Shown one piece after another: positions 44,041-56,222 of a DNA stretch of 63,148 nucleotides. Within the stretch, counting starts at the first letter, position 1. Every line of letters starts with the position of its first letter. Under the pieces are notes generated by a model, which was given only the letters and a program-made list of their open reading frames with translations, searched no databases and was not told where the DNA came from. Location: positions 1-63,148 of the forward strand of contig NZ_MOMB01000056.1 of assembly GCF_002752165.1 (NCBI RefSeq), given 5' to 3'. The translations under genes were made by a program, and so were the position numbers. Source of the stretch: Erwinia sp. OLFS4. GTDB lineage: Bacteria; Pseudomonadota; Gammaproteobacteria; Enterobacterales; Enterobacteriaceae.

Positions 44041-44119
44041 CTTTTATCGACTGAAGGTAAAACAGGCTGGCGATAATAGCACATCACAAGCCACGGATCT
44101 TCGGCGCCGGCGGGCAGGT

Positions 44120-45094
44120 TCAGCAGCCCGCCAGCTTAAGCCAGGGACTTACCAGACCGGCCATCATTGCGATATGTTCCGCGTCATCATTAAGCGCCGG
44201 AATATAATCAAAGCGCGTCCCCCCGGCTTCAAGGAAAAAGTCACGGTTCTGTTCGCTGATCTCTTCAAGGGTTTCCAGGCAGTCGGCAGAAAATCCCGGA
44301 CTGATAACCTGAACATGTCTGACCCCTTGTGCCGGCAGCTGGCGCATAGTCTCATCAGTATAAGGCGTCAGCCAGGGCTCCCGGCCGAAACGCGACTGGA
44401 AGGTCAGAATGGCTTCGCTTTCATTCAGCCCCAATGCCGCAGTCAGTGCCTGAAATGTCGCCCGGCAGCGCAGCGGATAATCATCCCCTTCATCGGCAAA
44501 GCGTTGCGGGATGCCGTGAAAAGACATCACCAGTAAATCGGGTTTGCCATTGCGTGCAAATGCACGCAATACGGAGGCTTTCAGCGCGGCAATATAGCCA
44601 GGATCGGTGGCATAATCGCGGATAAAATGCACTTCCGGTAGCGAGCGATACCCGGCAAAGACCCGCGTGACACAATCCCAGACCGCAGCAACGGTTGAAC
44701 AGGAAAACTGCGGATACAGCGGCAGAATAATCAGTCGCGTCACCCCTTGCGCCATCAGACTATCCAGTGCCGATTTCATACTGGGATTGCCGTAGTTCAT
44801 GCCCAGGGCCACCGGTAGCTGCAACCGGGCTTCCAGTGCGGCACGCTGCCGCTGGCTCCATACCATTAGCGGCGAGCCTTCCGCCATCCAGACCGACGCA
44901 TATAATTTTGCAACCCGCGGTGAGCGCAGTGGCAAAATTGCGCCGTTCAGAATTGGCCACCACAGCCAGCGCGGCGTATCCACCACCCGCCTGTCGCTGA
45001 GAAATTCTTTCAGATAGCGTTTAACCGCAGCGGAAGTCGGCGCATCCGGCGTTCCCAGATTAGCCAGCAGGATACCTGCTTTTTCATGGCGCAT
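44120..45094 (-). CDS. hemH: Ferrochelatase
   Basis: A 324-aa enzyme that inserts Fe2+ into protoporphyrin IX, the last step of haem synthesis. Motifs: [12 protein letters not shown] at the N-terminus, the catalytic His region MSFHGIPQR, and [18 protein letters not shown]. coli HemH is 320 aa. The E. coli neighbour aes is absent between hemH and gsk. Confidence 0.96.
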   Translation of the reverse strand: MRHEKAGILLANLGTPDAPTSAAVKRYLKEFLSDRRVVDTPRWLWWPILNGAILPLRSPRVAKLYASVWMAEGSPLMVWSQRQRAALEARLQLPVALGMNYGNPSMKSALDSLMAQGVTRLIILPLYPQFSCSTVAAVWDCVTRVFAGYRSLPEVHFIRDYATDPGYIAALKASVLRAFARNGKPDLLVMSFHGIPQRFADEGDDYPLRCRATFQALTAALGLNESEAILTFQSRFGREPWLTPYTDETMRQLPAQGVRHVQVISPGFSADCLETLEEISEQNRDFFLEAGGTRFDYIPALNDDAEHIAMMAGLVSPWLKLAGC

Positions 45095-45241
45095 GATTAT
45101 TCCTTACTCAGCCGGGGGCAACATCGTCCTGTCGTGACAGATGTACATCAGAATCAGCAGTATATTGTAGCGAAAAACAGCGTGGGTAAAACCGATTATT
45201 GTGACAGGAGGGCCGGAAAGAAACCCGGCCCTGAAACAGCC

Positions 45242-45910
<669 letters not shown>

Positions 45911-46172
45911 TTAATAAATCAAACCTGAAGATGATGAACATATCATTAAGGCACCCGCCCGACAAGGAAGCGCTGGCGTCGTAGCCGCGCTATTGAGCCA
46001 CGCCGATGATCGCTGACAGACGGAACAAGCAGACAACCGCCGGTGTTATCGTAATTTTGCTGGCGGACATCGGCGATGGCTTTAACAATAAAGGCAAGCT
46101 GCCAGCCCTTACCGCTGACGTATCGCCAGCGCTAGCAGGCAGCGCGCTACTATCCGCGTAAAGCCGCCAGGG

Positions 46173-47060
46173 TTACTGACGCTGACGCCACAGCCGGGAG
46201 AGCTGTTGCTGGATCCTGTCAGTCATATCGACGGTTTTACGCCCGTCACCACCTACCCGACAGGACAAACGGAGGGTGTGCGATTGCGGAAAATAGCTGG
46301 CGCCGGCGATTTTCACCTGCTGTTGAAGCTCTTCGCTTAGCGGTGGAACTTCAAAACAGCTAAATGGCAGGTTTGGATCGCTGATAGAAGTGAAGGTCAT
46401 GCCGCCAATATTAAGCATTTTGACCGGTTTAACCTGAGCGACGTTATACGGTTTCCATTCATCACTGTGGATATATGCAAGCGCCTCTTTCAGCGGTTTG
46501 TCTGCTGATGTTGACGCTTCAAACAGGCGCAGCTCGCTGCGCAATAACGTGCTGAAATGCGCCGGACGCAGGGCAATGATAGCCAGTCCGGCCGCCAGTG
46601 ATGCGTGTTCATGCAACGGGGCAACAAACACCGAACTGTCACGAATTAATTCACCGTGCAGATTGGTGGCAAAACTGTGTGATGCATCAACCACTCCCTT
46701 ACCCCTGCTGTCTTTCAGGCTGTGCACTTCTCCGGTACAGGGATCGACATGGGTAATAATGCGTACGCTACCCGGACCAGTAATATGTCCCGGTGCGTTA
46801 AACAAGGCGCTTGCCGGCTGGAAATGGGCATGTTTCGCCAGACACAAGGTGGTTTCCTGCTTATGAAATAAATGCGACAGAATAACCAATCCGACACGTA
46901 CCGACTGCACAAAGAAGATATCGTAGTCATCCAGCTTATAAATACGTGACAACGCGTCACGAAGTTCGTCTCTCAACATAAGTGCTCGCTTATAAAATTG
47001 ATCGCCATGAAACCCCTCAAGCCGGAATGACAATACCGCAATGTCTTTCAATTGGCTCAC
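46173..47060 (-). CDS. Uncharacterised aminotransferase-fold-like protein
   Basis: A 295-aa protein absent from the E. coli adk-htpG junction. Its middle resembles fold-type I PLP enzymes of class [15 protein letters not shown] (cf. HxxxSTG), GVVDASHSF (cf. DaahsfG) and [20 protein letters not shown] (cf. the glHKhl...pGla pattern). The residue that would be the PLP-binding Lys appears as Glu (LHEH), so it may lack PLP chemistry. It may belong to DUF6024, which I recall from related bacteria, but I cannot verify this. Function unknown. Confidence 0.6.
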   Translation of the reverse strand: MSQLKDIAVLSFRLEGFHGDQFYKRALMLRDELRDALSRIYKLDDYDIFFVQSVRVGLVILSHLFHKQETTLCLAKHAHFQPASALFNAPGHITGPGSVRIITHVDPCTGEVHSLKDSRGKGVVDASHSFATNLHGELIRDSSVFVAPLHEHASLAAGLAIIALRPAHFSTLLRSELRLFEASTSADKPLKEALAYIHSDEWKPYNVAQVKPVKMLNIGGMTFTSISDPNLPFSCFEVPPLSEELQQQVKIAGASYFPQSHTLRLSCRVGGDGRKTVDMTDRIQQQLSRLWRQRQ

Positions 47061-47596
47061 TCATGCAGATAGCGCAGTGTCATGACAATTTCGCGAAAAA
47101 ATTAACTCTGGCACGATGGTACAGGGAAGCTGACATCCGGTTCTCACGTAATTTCCTTATCTTCTGTGCCAGTAACCAACAAGGTTACTACTAATGGTAA
47201 TAATGGACTTTTACAATACTGGCAAGACAAAGTCACTTTGCCAGGTAAAAAAATTGCCTGAAAGCAAAGCTGACCGCTTAAAAACCGGCCAAAAACGCAA
47301 TGCCAGTGATTGCCAGTCCGACTGGCTGACCTGCCATCATAGCCGGTAATAACACAATGGTTTCTCTACCGTATTTTAAGTCGAATCGTCGGTGAAAATA
47401 GCAGCCGTTACGGCCTTGTACGGGGTTTATTGGTTTTGCGCAGCGCGGGCAGCTTGAGGCAGGTGACGGAATGACAGCGGGACGGCAACCGTATTGAGGC
47501 GCGCGGCAGATGCCTCATTCACATCAGGCGGGGATTGATGGCCAGGCGTCAGCCAGCAATCTGACTGAACATCCTGGCCATCACAGGGCTTGCCGG
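47061..47596. other. Gene-free region upstream of the uncharacterised gene
   Basis: About 535 bases between the convergently placed htpG end and the start of the minus-strand gene at 47060. I find no credible ORF, RNA or repeat. The region is AT-richer than its surroundings, consistent with an insertion together with the neighbouring gene. Confidence 0.45.
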
Positions 47597-49468
47597 TTAT
47601 GCCAGCAACAGCTGGTTCATCCGCCGGATAAACTGGTTAGGATCTTCCAGCGTACCGCGCTCAGCAAACAGCGCCTGATCCAACAGCAGGTCGATCCACT
47701 CGGCGAAACGCGTTTCGTCCTGGGTATCGGCAATGCGTTTCACCAGAGCATGTTCCGGGTTAATTTCAAAAATGTACTTCACTTCCGGCGCCGCCTGGCC
47801 TGCGGCAGCAAACAGCTTCGCCATCTGCGTACTGATTTCATTGGCATCCGTAGTGACAACGGCCGGTGTATCGGTCAGACGATGGGTCAGACGCACCTCT
47901 TTAACCCGCTCTGCCAGCAAGGTTTTCACCCGCTCAACAAATGGCTCCAGCGCTTTTTCCGCTTCTTTTTGCGTCTCGCTGCTTTCTTCGTCCGCCAGCT
48001 TACTGAGCGACTCATCCGCTTTGCTGACCGACTGGAACGCTTTACCGTCAAATTCCGTCAGATAGCTCATCATCCATTCATCAATGCGATCGGAAAGCAG
48101 CAGAACCTCAATCCCTTTTTTGCGGAACAGTTCCAGATGCGGGCTGCTTTTCGCCGCCGCATAGCTGTCGGCGGTAATAAAGTAAATTTTCTCCTGCCCT
48201 TCCACCATGCGGCTGACATAGTCTTGCAAAGAAACGGTCTGCGCCGCGCCATCACTGCTGGTCGAAGCAAAGCGCAGCAGTCTGGCAATCGCCTCCGCGT
48301 TGGCCGAATCTTCCGCCGGTCCTTCTTTCAGTACCAGACCAAACTGCTGCCAGAAAGTCTGATACTTTTCATTGTCCTCTTTTGCCACTTTTTCCAGCAT
48401 TTGCAGGACGCGTCGGGTCAGAGAACCACGCAAATTTTGCGTCAGCCGGCTGTCCTGTAACAGCTCGCGTGACACGTTCAGCGGCAGATCGCTGGAGTCA
48501 ATTAATCCACGGACAAAACGCAGGTAATTCGGCATAAAGACTTCTGCGTCATCCATAATAAATACGCGCTGTACGTAAAGTTTCAGTCCGTGTTTATGCT
48601 CGCGGTTCCACATATCCCAGGGCGCCTGGGCGGGAATATAGAGCAGGCTGGTATATTCCTGTTTACCTTCAACCCGGTTGTGACTCCAGACCAGCGGATC
48701 ACTGAAATCATGGGCAATGTGTTTATAAAACTCTTTATATTCGTCATCGCTGATGTCAGATTTGTTGCGCGTCCACAGCGCCTGAGCCTTGTTAATCTTC
48801 TCCCAGCTGGTGGTTTCGCTCTCTTCATCCTGTTGCTCAATTTCCACCGGCAAAGCGATATGGTCAGAGTATTTGCTGATGATGTTGCGCACGCGCCAGC
48901 TGTCGAGGAATTCATCTTCACCTTCACGCAGATGCAGAGTAATTTCCGTACCACGATCGGCCTTGGTAATATCGGCCAGAGTGTATTCGCCCTCACCGGC
49001 TGATTCCCAGAAGACTCCGGCGTCAGCGCTGGCACCGGCGGCACGGGTTCTGACTGTCACCTTATCGGCTACGATAAACGCAGAGTAAAAACCAACGCCA
49101 AACTGACCGATCAGTTGGCTGTCTTTCGCCTGATCTGAGCCAAGAGACTCAAGAAAAGCTTTTGTACCAGATTTAGCAATGGTGCCGAGGTTTTCAATGA
49201 CTTCCTCACGACTCATCCCGATACCGTTATCGCTCAGAGTCAGAGTACGTTTCTCTTTATCCACCGACACCCGCACCCGCAAATCGCCATCACCTTCATA
49301 CAGTTCGGCGCTGGAAAGTGCCCGGAAACGCAGCTTATCGGCAGCATCTGAGGCATTAGAGATGAGTTCACGCAGGAATATTTCTTTATTTGAATACAGA
49401 GAGTGGATCATCAGATGTAAAAGTTGCTTTACCTCTGACTGGAAGCCACGGGTCTCTTGTCCTTTCAT
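47597..49468 (-). CDS. htpG: Hsp90-family chaperone HtpG
   Basis: A 623-aa bacterial Hsp90 (E. coli 624). N-terminal ATPase motifs: [32 protein letters not shown]; the middle domain includes the catalytic Arg region [15 protein letters not shown]; the C-terminal dimer domain ends [10 protein letters not shown]. The start at MKGQETRGF (49468) matches E. coli; an ATG two codons earlier exists. A heat-shock promoter lies upstream. Confidence 0.97.
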   Translation of the reverse strand: MKGQETRGFQSEVKQLLHLMIHSLYSNKEIFLRELISNASDAADKLRFRALSSAELYEGDGDLRVRVSVDKEKRTLTLSDNGIGMSREEVIENLGTIAKSGTKAFLESLGSDQAKDSQLIGQFGVGFYSAFIVADKVTVRTRAAGASADAGVFWESAGEGEYTLADITKADRGTEITLHLREGEDEFLDSWRVRNIISKYSDHIALPVEIEQQDEESETTSWEKINKAQALWTRNKSDISDDEYKEFYKHIAHDFSDPLVWSHNRVEGKQEYTSLLYIPAQAPWDMWNREHKHGLKLYVQRVFIMDDAEVFMPNYLRFVRGLIDSSDLPLNVSRELLQDSRLTQNLRGSLTRRVLQMLEKVAKEDNEKYQTFWQQFGLVLKEGPAEDSANAEAIARLLRFASTSSDGAAQTVSLQDYVSRMVEGQEKIYFITADSYAAAKSSPHLELFRKKGIEVLLLSDRIDEWMMSYLTEFDGKAFQSVSKADESLSKLADEESSETQKEAEKALEPFVERVKTLLAERVKEVRLTHRLTDTPAVVTTDANEISTQMAKLFAAAGQAAPEVKYIFEINPEHALVKRIADTQDETRFAEWIDLLLDQALFAERGTLEDPNQFIRRMNQLLLA

Positions 49469-49518
49469 GGTCATTGTTACCTCAACTAAAATCAGGTTAT
49501 TACAAACGTTGAGGTTAC

Positions 49519-49546
49519 AGATGGGGTTAGAGAGAAAATTTTCAAG
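49519..49546 (-). promoter_or_regulatory. Sigma-32 heat-shock promoter of htpG
   Basis: On the minus strand CTTGAA (49546-49541) and CCCCATCT (49526-49519) are separated by 14 bases, an excellent match to the sigma-32 consensus (CTTGAA, CCCCATnT). It is about 50 bases upstream of the htpG start. Confidence 0.9.
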
Positions 49547-49575
49547 GGGGTCAGGTAAACATGCCCCCCGACTGC

Positions 49576-50181
49576 TCAGAACTTCATCTTCTGACGACCG
49601 GCCAGCGAGTGAGAAAGCGTGGTTCCGTCAACCATTTCCAGCTCGCCCCCGACCGGTACACCGTGAGCAATACGACTGGCATCCACACCGTACTGACTGC
49701 ACAATCCGGCAATATAGTTAGCGGTCGCCTCACCTTCAACCGTCGGGTTTGTCGCCAGGATAACTTCGGACAACGTTTCCTGTGCCAGCCGCTGTTCAAG
49801 GCGATCGAGGCCAATATCATCCGGCCCGATACCGTCCAGCGGTGACAGATGTCCCATCAGCACAAAGTAACGTCCGGCAAACTGGCCGGTTTGTTCGATA
49901 GCATGAATATCTGCCGGACTTTCCACTACGCAGATCTGGCCATTATGCTGACGACGGGGATTGGCGCAGATTGCGCAAACGTCCTGTTCGGTAAACGTGC
50001 GGCAATCAGCACAGTGGCCAATCTCCGACATCGCCCGCGTCAGCGCCTGCGCCAGCCGCATGCCACCGCTACGATCGCGTTGCAACAGCTGAAACGCCAT
50101 GCGCTGTGCCGATTTGGGTCCGACACCCGGCAGACAACGCAGCGCCTCCATCAGTGATTCAAGAAGCGGGCTGGTTTGCAT
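49576..50181 (-). CDS. recR: Recombination protein RecR
   Basis: A 201-aa RecFOR-pathway protein that helps load RecA on gapped DNA. An HhH motif ([17 protein letters not shown]), a four-Cys zinc finger ([16 protein letters not shown]) and a Toprim domain ([16 protein letters not shown]) are visible. Its ATG overlaps the ybaB stop by one base in the conserved dnaX-ybaB-recR operon. Confidence 0.97.
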   Translation of the reverse strand: MQTSPLLESLMEALRCLPGVGPKSAQRMAFQLLQRDRSGGMRLAQALTRAMSEIGHCADCRTFTEQDVCAICANPRRQHNGQICVVESPADIHAIEQTGQFAGRYFVLMGHLSPLDGIGPDDIGLDRLEQRLAQETLSEVILATNPTVEGEATANYIAGLCSQYGVDASRIAHGVPVGGELEMVDGTTLSHSLAGRQKMKF

Positions 50182-50513
50182 CAGAATGGCATCTTAAAGC
50201 CCGGCGGCAGCTGCATACCGGAGGAAACAGAAGCCATTTTCTCTTTTTGCGCTTCATCAATACGCCGTGCTGCATCGTTAAAAGCCGCCGCCACCAGGTC
50301 TTCCAGCATATCTTTATCATCTTCCAGCAGGCTGGGATCAATCTCCACCCGGCGGCAATTATGTGCGCCATTAATCGTGACTTTCACCAGACCAGCACCG
50401 GATTCGCCGGTCACTTCCAGTGCGGCGATCTCTTCCTGAACTTTGGCCATTTTATCCTGCATCTGTTGGGCCTGCTTCATCAGGTTGCCCAGACCGCCTT
50501 TACCACCAAACAT
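50181..50513 (-). CDS. ybaB: Nucleoid-associated protein YbaB
   Basis: A 110-aa DNA-binding protein of the YbaB/EbfC family ([19 protein letters not shown]..., ending LPPGFKMPF). It binds DNA as a dimer and influences gene expression. The ATG at 50513 (MFGGKG) matches E. coli; the open frame extends 10 codons upstream without family similarity. Between dnaX and recR. Confidence 0.95.
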   Translation of the reverse strand: MFGGKGGLGNLMKQAQQMQDKMAKVQEEIAALEVTGESGAGLVKVTINGAHNCRRVEIDPSLLEDDKDMLEDLVAAAFNDAARRIDEAQKEKMASVSSGMQLPPGFKMPF

Positions 50514-50560
50514 AGTTTTCTCTCTCAGATCAGACCGCATCACAGTATGCGCGCGGCTCG

Positions 50561-52504
50561 TTATACGGGGCGAATACTCTCATCATCAACGTCGGCGTCA
50601 AAAAGACGGCAAAGAGTCTGAATATGGTTATCCGCACGAATCGACTGACGCGCCTGCGTCAGCTTTTCTTCATAAATTGTCTGACGCCACTCCAGCGGCG
50701 TTTTCTGCGCTGGATTATCATCTGACACAATCTTCAGTTCAAGAGGACAACCGGCATGCTGACTGAGCGCCTCACTCAGCGTTTGCTGTGCCGCAGCAGA
50801 ATTAAGGTGACGCTGGCTGCTGCGAAGATGCAGGCACACCTCACCCGCCGACTCTTCTTTCCAGGCGTTCAGCGCCAGCTGCTCTACCAGCTTTGGCAGG
50901 TTAAGCTGAGCAATCAGCCGCGCCCAGTCATCACGCTGCTGAGCCTCCTGCGCCAGCTGAACGGTCAGCTCCGGGGTTTTTTCATGCTCAAGGGCAGTAC
51001 GCAAAGCTTTCGGTGTCGTCACCGCTTCTGGCGTTACCTGCGGTTTCGCCTGGGCCTTCCAGCGATATGCTTCTTTTTTTGCTGGCGCTGCTGCCGCCTC
51101 CTTCACCCCTGACTGGCGTTTCTGTCCCCGTTCAGTCGCGGCCGCCAACCGTGCCAGTACCGGACTCACCGGCTGCGCACTTTGCGCCGCCGGCTCACTC
51201 TTTTTTACTTTATTTTCTCCCCGCTGCTGTAACTGGCGTCGGGCTTTCAGTAGCTGGCTGGTGCTGTCAGGCAGTTCAGCTGCCACATCTGGAGCAGAAG
51301 GGGCATCAACCGCTGGCGCTGGCGCAGGTACAGCAACGGTTGGCTCAGCGGTAGCCACCGGCTGTGGCTTTGCCTGCGGGGTCATCAGCGGCCGTGCCGC
51401 CGCCGGTTCGGTAATGGTCTGCGAAGGATGGAATGCCAGCGCACGCAGCAGCGTCATTTCCACACCCATTCGCGGGTCTGGCGCATAGGCTAGCTCTTTA
51501 CGCCCCACCAGCAATGTCTGATAATAAAGTTGCAATTCGGCGGGTGGCAGCGTTCGCGCCAGTTCACTCAGCCGCGCGTCATTCGGAGATTCATCACTCT
51601 GCCCACCGGGCAAAAGCTGGGTCATCGCAATGCGATGAAACAATGCCAGCATGTCGACCAGTAAAGCATCCCAGGTCACTCCGCGGCTGGCAGCGGCTGA
51701 CAGCTGTGACATCATGGCCTGGCCATCCGCGTTTACCAGCGCCTCAATCAACGCCAGCGGCTGTTCGTCATCCAGCGTCCCCAGCATGACACTGACCGTT
51801 TGTGTGCTAATGGTCCCCTGTCCCATCGCAATAGCCTGATCGGTCAGACTCAGTGCGTCGCGCATACTGCCATCAGCCGCGCGGGCCAGCAGTTGCAATG
51901 CTCGGGGTTCAACGCTGATTTTCTCCTGGTCCAGCACATGTACCAGCTGCTGGCGAATTTGTTCCGGTTCCAGCGCCTTCAGATGAAATTGCAAACAGCG
52001 TGAGAGAATAGTCACCGGCAGTTTTTGCGGGTCGGTGGTGGCCAGTAAAAATTTTACGTGCGCCGGCGGCTCTTCCAGCGTTTTTAGCAGCGCATTGAAG
52101 CTATGACGCGAAAGCATATGCACTTCGTCTATCAGATAAACTTTGAAGCGGCCGCGCGCCGGCGCATACTGTACGTTATCCAGTAAGTCGCGAGTGTCTT
52201 CTACTTTGGTGCGTGAAGCGGCATCAATCTCGATAAGATCAACAAAGCGGCCCTGCTCAATTTCGCGACAGTTATCACACTGCCCGCACGGCGTCGCGGT
52301 AATACCGCTTTCGCAGTTCAGCCCTTTCGCCAGCAGGCGGGCAATAGTGGTTTTACCGACGCCACGCGTGCCGGAAAACAGCCAGGCATGGTGAATGCGA
52401 CCCAGCGACAGGCCATTAGCCAGCGCGGTCAGCACATGTTGCTGTCCGACGACTTCGGAAAACGCTTGTGGTCGCCACTTGCGGGCAAGTACCTGATAGC
52501 TCAT
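50561..52504 (-). CDS. dnaX: DNA polymerase III tau/gamma subunit
   Basis: A 647-aa clamp-loader subunit (E. coli tau 643). The AAA+ domain (about 1-240) has Walker A GTRGVGKT, zinc-finger CGQCDNC and Walker B LIDEVH; then a Pro/Ala-rich linker and the tau-specific C-terminus that binds DnaB and polymerase alpha. The ATG at 52504 ([13 protein letters not shown]) is the family start. A conserved -1 frameshift site yields the shorter gamma form. Confidence 0.97.
   Translation of the reverse strand: MSYQVLARKWRPQAFSEVVGQQHVLTALANGLSLGRIHHAWLFSGTRGVGKTTIARLLAKGLNCESGITATPCGQCDNCREIEQGRFVDLIEIDAASRTKVEDTRDLLDNVQYAPARGRFKVYLIDEVHMLSRHSFNALLKTLEEPPAHVKFLLATTDPQKLPVTILSRCLQFHLKALEPEQIRQQLVHVLDQEKISVEPRALQLLARAADGSMRDALSLTDQAIAMGQGTISTQTVSVMLGTLDDEQPLALIEALVNADGQAMMSQLSAAASRGVTWDALLVDMLALFHRIAMTQLLPGGQSDESPNDARLSELARTLPPAELQLYYQTLLVGRKELAYAPDPRMGVEMTLLRALAFHPSQTITEPAAARPLMTPQAKPQPVATAEPTVAVPAPAPAVDAPSAPDVAAELPDSTSQLLKARRQLQQRGENKVKKSEPAAQSAQPVSPVLARLAAATERGQKRQSGVKEAAAAPAKKEAYRWKAQAKPQVTPEAVTTPKALRTALEHEKTPELTVQLAQEAQQRDDWARLIAQLNLPKLVEQLALNAWKEESAGEVCLHLRSSQRHLNSAAAQQTLSEALSQHAGCPLELKIVSDDNPAQKTPLEWRQTIYEEKLTQARQSIRADNHIQTLCRLFDADVDDESIRPV
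51195..51206 (-). promoter_or_regulatory. Programmed -1 frameshift site in dnaX
   Basis: On the minus strand the slippery A-AAA-AAG (51206-51200) is followed by AGTGAG. A -1 slip gives AAA-AAA-GAG-TGA, so gamma ends one codon later, as in E. coli. A GGGGAG stimulator lies about 10 bases upstream, and a GCCGG/CCGGC hairpin lies downstream. Confidence 0.88.
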
Positions 52505-52583
52505 GAGTTTGTGGGGGATATTGAGTTTACCGGTAGGTAATGCTAACACAGCCCCGCCCTGACAGCGAGGCTGTTATCCTGGC

Positions 52584-53135
52584 TCAATGTCCAGGAAAAT
52601 TGACCAGGCTGTAGCTCTCGACGCCAATGGCTTTCAGCCGGCTTTCACCGCTCAGGTCGAAAAGATTAATCACGAACGCAGCATCATGCACCTCACCACC
52701 CGCCCGGCGAATCAGTTTTACCGTGGCTTCAATAGTGCCGCCAGTGGCCAGCAGATCGTCAATAACCAGCACCCGGTCAGTGGCCTGAATAGCGTCTTCA
52801 TGTAACTCCAGTGCATCGCGACCGTATTCCAGTTCATAACTTTCGCTCAGCGTCTTACGTGGCAGTTTTCCAGGTTTACGCACCGGAACAAAGCCGACAC
52901 CCAGCCCCAGCGCCACCGGAGCACCAAACAGAAATCCCCGCGCTTCGGTTCCCACGACTTTAGTGATGCCTTTATTACGGTAACGCGCCACCAGCAATTC
53001 AACGCTAAGTGCAAAGGCTTTCGGATCTTCCAGCAGGCTGGTGACATCACGAAACAGGATGCCCGGTTTGGGATAATCGGCAATGCTTTTAATGCTATTT
53101 TCGAGATACTTAATCTGCTCAGCAGTAGCAGTCAT
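52584..53135 (-). CDS. apt: Adenine phosphoribosyltransferase
   Basis: A 183-aa purine salvage enzyme making AMP from adenine and PRPP, same length as E. coli Apt. PRPP-binding motif [12 protein letters not shown], plus [15 protein letters not shown] and [10 protein letters not shown]. The ATG at 53135 ([18 protein letters not shown]) is the family start; the open frame extends 53 codons upstream without similarity. Confidence 0.97.
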   Translation of the reverse strand: MTATAEQIKYLENSIKSIADYPKPGILFRDVTSLLEDPKAFALSVELLVARYRNKGITKVVGTEARGFLFGAPVALGLGVGFVPVRKPGKLPRKTLSESYELEYGRDALELHEDAIQATDRVLVIDDLLATGGTIEATVKLIRRAGGEVHDAAFVINLFDLSGESRLKAIGVESYSLVNFPGH

Positions 53136-53459
53136 AATAATACGCCTGGTAAAAACCGAATCTGACTCGCGTCGCTTTCGTCTCCGCCGTGAAATCAAAG
53201 ACGGCGCCCCGTCTGTTTGAGCCGGGAGAAGCCACGCACGAAAACCTCTAAATCTATGCAAAACACCGGCTAATTGCAACCGGATAACAGCCACCAGACT
53301 TGATCTTTATCGTGTTTTATTACCGTTAGCCGCAGTATAAATCAACACAGCAGACGCTCGATACTTTGCAGCCTGCTGGTCGATCAGCATAAAATAGTTC
53401 TTTGTCGCGCGTAGCTGTTATGCTCACTGTCAGTCTTCCGCTCATTCACAGGAAACATT
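53136..53459. other. Gene-free region between apt and priC
   Basis: About 320 bases holding the divergent apt and priC promoters. In E. coli ybaN lies here; I see no trace of it. No other structure can be supported. Confidence 0.5.
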
Positions 53460-53993
53460 ATGAAAAGTGCCCGGCTGCTGACGCAGCTACAGGCCCGGCT
53501 GACGGAACTGGCAGAACGGCTGACACCTGTTGCACAGCAACGCAGTGCCCGGGCGCGTTTTGACAATCAGTTATTTCACAGCCAGAGTGTCAGATTAGCA
53601 GACTGCTTGCAGGAAGCCGATCGCAATATGGCGCAGCTGCGTCAGGCGGTGACGCACCAACGCAGTGAACAGGTAGCCTGGTATGCCGAGCGTCTGGTGT
53701 TACAAATCACCGCCCTTGAACGCGAGCTGGCCACCCAGACGTTGCGCAAAACAGAACCTGCACAAGCCGACACGGGTAAAACGCTTTATGAGAAACTGGC
53801 TGAACATCAGGAATATGAACGACGCCTGCAAAGTATGATTGCCGATCGGGAAAGACAGCTGGAATCCGGCGTTCAGCCCAATGCTCCGCTGGTTCAGCGA
53901 GAAATTGCTGCACTGGAAGGGCGCTTACAACGCTGTCGCCAGGCGTTAAAAAACATTGAGCGCCGCATTGAGTCTCGCGAAAGCCATGATTAG
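53460..53993 (+). CDS. priC: Primosomal replication protein N'' (PriC)
   Basis: A 177-aa helical protein that, with Rep or DnaB/DnaC, restarts stalled forks. Its pattern ([54 protein letters not shown]) matches E. coli PriC (175 aa). Followed by ybaM, as in E. coli. Confidence 0.93.
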   Translation: MKSARLLTQLQARLTELAERLTPVAQQRSARARFDNQLFHSQSVRLADCLQEADRNMAQLRQAVTHQRSEQVAWYAERLVLQITALERELATQTLRKTEPAQADTGKTLYEKLAEHQEYERRLQSMIADRERQLESGVQPNAPLVQREIAALEGRLQRCRQALKNIERRIESRESHD

Positions 53994-54058
53994 TGACGCA
54001 GAAAGCGTGCGCCCCGCAGCGGTTAGCAACCGCAATAACTGTTTTATCAGGAGGAGTC

Positions 54059-54226
54059 ATGACGCTGGAAAATGCGCCGCCTGAACTCAAACTGGCGGTG
54101 GATTTAATTATGATTTTAGAAGAGAACCAGATTGATAGCCAGACGGTGCTTGCCGCGCTGGAAATAGTCAAACGCGATTATCAGAAAAAGCTGCTACCAG
54201 GTCAGGACACGCTAACAGAAGAGTGA
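54059..54226 (+). CDS. ybaM: DUF2496 protein YbaM
   Basis: A 55-aa acidic protein ([20 protein letters not shown], then [20 protein letters not shown]) of the DUF2496 family, unknown function. The ATG at 54059 has AGGAGGAG directly upstream. Its 3' end overlaps the convergent acrR gene by 25 bases, because mscK, which separates them in E. coli, is missing. Confidence 0.92.
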   Translation: MTLENAPPELKLAVDLIMILEENQIDSQTVLAALEIVKRDYQKKLLPGQDTLTEE

Positions 54227-54852
54227 GACAAGCCAGGGCTGTACTGCAGGGTGTCAATCAGGGTGGAAACCAGCTGTGATGCTTCCTGTGCAAGGTTAAA
54301 ACTCTCTGGCATAAACAGCCAGTTTTCCATCAGACCGGTCATATAGGCGCGAATAATAATTGCTGCCTGGCGGGTCATCAGTGCTGGCGGCAGCTGTCCT
54401 GCAGCAATACACTCACGTAATACATCTTCAATTTTCTCGTAACATTCCAGGTAGAGATTCTGTTGCATAAGTTGTAACGTTTTCATTTCGCCGACAAATT
54501 CGCATTTATGGAAAATAATTTCCGAAAGCGATCGCCGGCGCGCATCACAAGCCGTTGCCTGAAGCACATAAACCAGCATTTCCCGCAGAATAGACAGTGG
54601 ATCTGCCGGATATTTTAATCGATACTCATGTTCTAAGTCTTCAAGACCGGATTCAGATTGCGCCAGAATTTCATTTAATAAATCCGTTTTATTTTTGAAG
54701 TGCCAGTAAATAGCGCCACGCGTTACACCTGCCGCTTTAGCAATATCGGCAAGTGATGTGGCAGAAACGCCGAATGCGGAAAAACGACCAATCGCGGCAT
54801 CTATAATTTGATTTTTTGTAACAAGTGCTTGTTCTTTGGTTTTTCGTGCCAT
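54202..54852 (-). CDS. acrR: AcrAB repressor AcrR
   Basis: A 216-aa TetR-family repressor ([34 protein letters not shown]). It is released by various drugs and controls acrAB, transcribed divergently, and itself. E. coli AcrR is 215 aa. The operator lies between them at 54881-54904. Confidence 0.95.
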   Translation of the reverse strand: MARKTKEQALVTKNQIIDAAIGRFSAFGVSATSLADIAKAAGVTRGAIYWHFKNKTDLLNEILAQSESGLEDLEHEYRLKYPADPLSILREMLVYVLQATACDARRRSLSEIIFHKCEFVGEMKTLQLMQQNLYLECYEKIEDVLRECIAAGQLPPALMTRQAAIIIRAYMTGLMENWLFMPESFNLAQEASQLVSTLIDTLQYSPGLSHSSVSVS

Positions 54853-54880
54853 ACAGAAGGTCTTTACAAGCGGGCTGATT

Positions 54881-54904
54881 TACATACATTTGCGAATGTT
54901 TGTA
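54881..54904. promoter_or_regulatory. AcrR operator
   Basis: A 24-bp near-perfect palindrome, TACATACATTTG followed by CGAATGTTTGTA, corresponds to the E. coli AcrR binding site and lies in the divergent acrR-acrA intergenic region. Confidence 0.88.
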
Positions 54905-55000
54905 TCATAGCACGACAATAACTTGAACGCAGCAATGGGTTTTACGGTTTCTCGCGCCCATTGAACGAAATATTCGATATTGGACATTCGAGGTTTATTT

Positions 55001-56200
55001 ATGAATAAAAGCAGAAGGATTTCGCCTCTGGCGGTCGTTCTGATGCTCTCTGGCGGCCTTGTGCTGACAGGTTGCGATAACAAAAATGGTCAGCAGGCCA
55101 ACCAGCAACAGGCGCCGGAAGTGGGCGTTGTCACGCTAAAAAGCACGCCAATGACCATTACTACTGACCTTCCTGGTCGCACCTCACCGTTCCGTATAGC
55201 CGAAGTTCGCCCTCAGGTTTCCGGCATTATTCTTAAGCGTAATTTTGTTGAAGGTAGCGAAATTAAGGCCGGCGAGTCACTCTATCAGATAGATCCGGCG
55301 CCCTATCAGGCTGCGTATGACAGTGCAAAAGGCGAACTGGCGCAGGCGCAGGCAAATGCCAAAGTCGCGGCAATGACCCTTAACCGTTACAAGTCACTGG
55401 TCAAAACCAAATACCTCAGCCAGCAGGATTATGACACTGCGGTCGGTAATGCGGCCCAGACTGCCGCCGCAGTAAAAACTGCGGCAGCTTCCGTTGAAAC
55501 TGCCCGGATCAATCTGGCCTATACCAAAGTCACTTCGCCTATCAGCGGCCGTATCGGTAAATCAACGGTAACGGAAGGTGCGCTGGTGAGCAGCGGCCAG
55601 ACCACCGCTCTGGCGACGGTACAGCAGCTAAATCCAATATATGTTGACGTCACGCAGCCCAGCGAAGATTTTCAGCGTCTGCGTAACGAGTTACAACAAG
55701 GAAAGCTCAAGCAGGTTGCCGGTAAAGCACAGGTAAGATTGATTAGTCAGGACGGTACCTTGTATTCACAAACCGGGACGCTGGAATTCTCCGATGTCAC
55801 GGTCGACCAAACCACCGGATCCATTACGCTACGCGCTATTTTCCCCAATCCTGACGGCAGTCTGCTACCGGGCATGTTTGTCCGCGCTCGTCTGGAAGAA
55901 GGGACTAATCCGGACGCGCTCCTGGTGCCCCAACAGGCCGTCACTCGCACCCCAGCCGGCCAGGCCACAACCCTGGTTGTCGGTGCCGACAACAAAGTTG
56001 AACTACGCACAATTGATGCACCGCAGGCTATTGGCGACAAATGGCTGGTGACCGACGGGCTTAAATCAGGCGATCGCGTTATTGTGACCGGATTGCAACG
56101 CGTGAAGCCAGGTGTGCCTGTTACGCCCCAGGAAGTCAACGACCAGAATGCGAAAAACCAGAGCACACCTTCTCAGGCTCAGTCTGAACAGAATAAATAA
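55001..56200 (+). CDS. acrA: Multidrug efflux periplasmic adaptor AcrA
   Basis: A 399-aa lipoprotein adaptor that links AcrB to the outer-membrane channel TolC. A signal peptide ends in the lipobox LTGC (Cys about 24). Lipoyl/hairpin domains (coiled coil about 100-170) and beta-barrel domain follow. The ATG at 55001 (MNKSRRISPL) has GAGGT 8 bases upstream. 22 bases separate it from acrB. Confidence 0.96.
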   Translation: MNKSRRISPLAVVLMLSGGLVLTGCDNKNGQQANQQQAPEVGVVTLKSTPMTITTDLPGRTSPFRIAEVRPQVSGIILKRNFVEGSEIKAGESLYQIDPAPYQAAYDSAKGELAQAQANAKVAAMTLNRYKSLVKTKYLSQQDYDTAVGNAAQTAAAVKTAAASVETARINLAYTKVTSPISGRIGKSTVTEGALVSSGQTTALATVQQLNPIYVDVTQPSEDFQRLRNELQQGKLKQVAGKAQVRLISQDGTLYSQTGTLEFSDVTVDQTTGSITLRAIFPNPDGSLLPGMFVRARLEEGTNPDALLVPQQAVTRTPAGQATTLVVGADNKVELRTIDAPQAIGDKWLVTDGLKSGDRVIVTGLQRVKPGVPVTPQEVNDQNAKNQSTPSQAQSEQNK

Positions 56201-56222
56201 GCCTTAAAGGAGCCTTTGATCC

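Noticed and set aside
43123..44076. Long plus-strand ORF opposite gsk
   Set aside because: Antisense to gsk, rich in His/Arg/Gln, typical of a mirror frame of a high-GC gene.
47510..48460. Long plus-strand ORF (316 codons) opposite htpG
   Set aside because: It is antisense to the strongly conserved htpG and its translation resembles no family; it is a compositional shadow.
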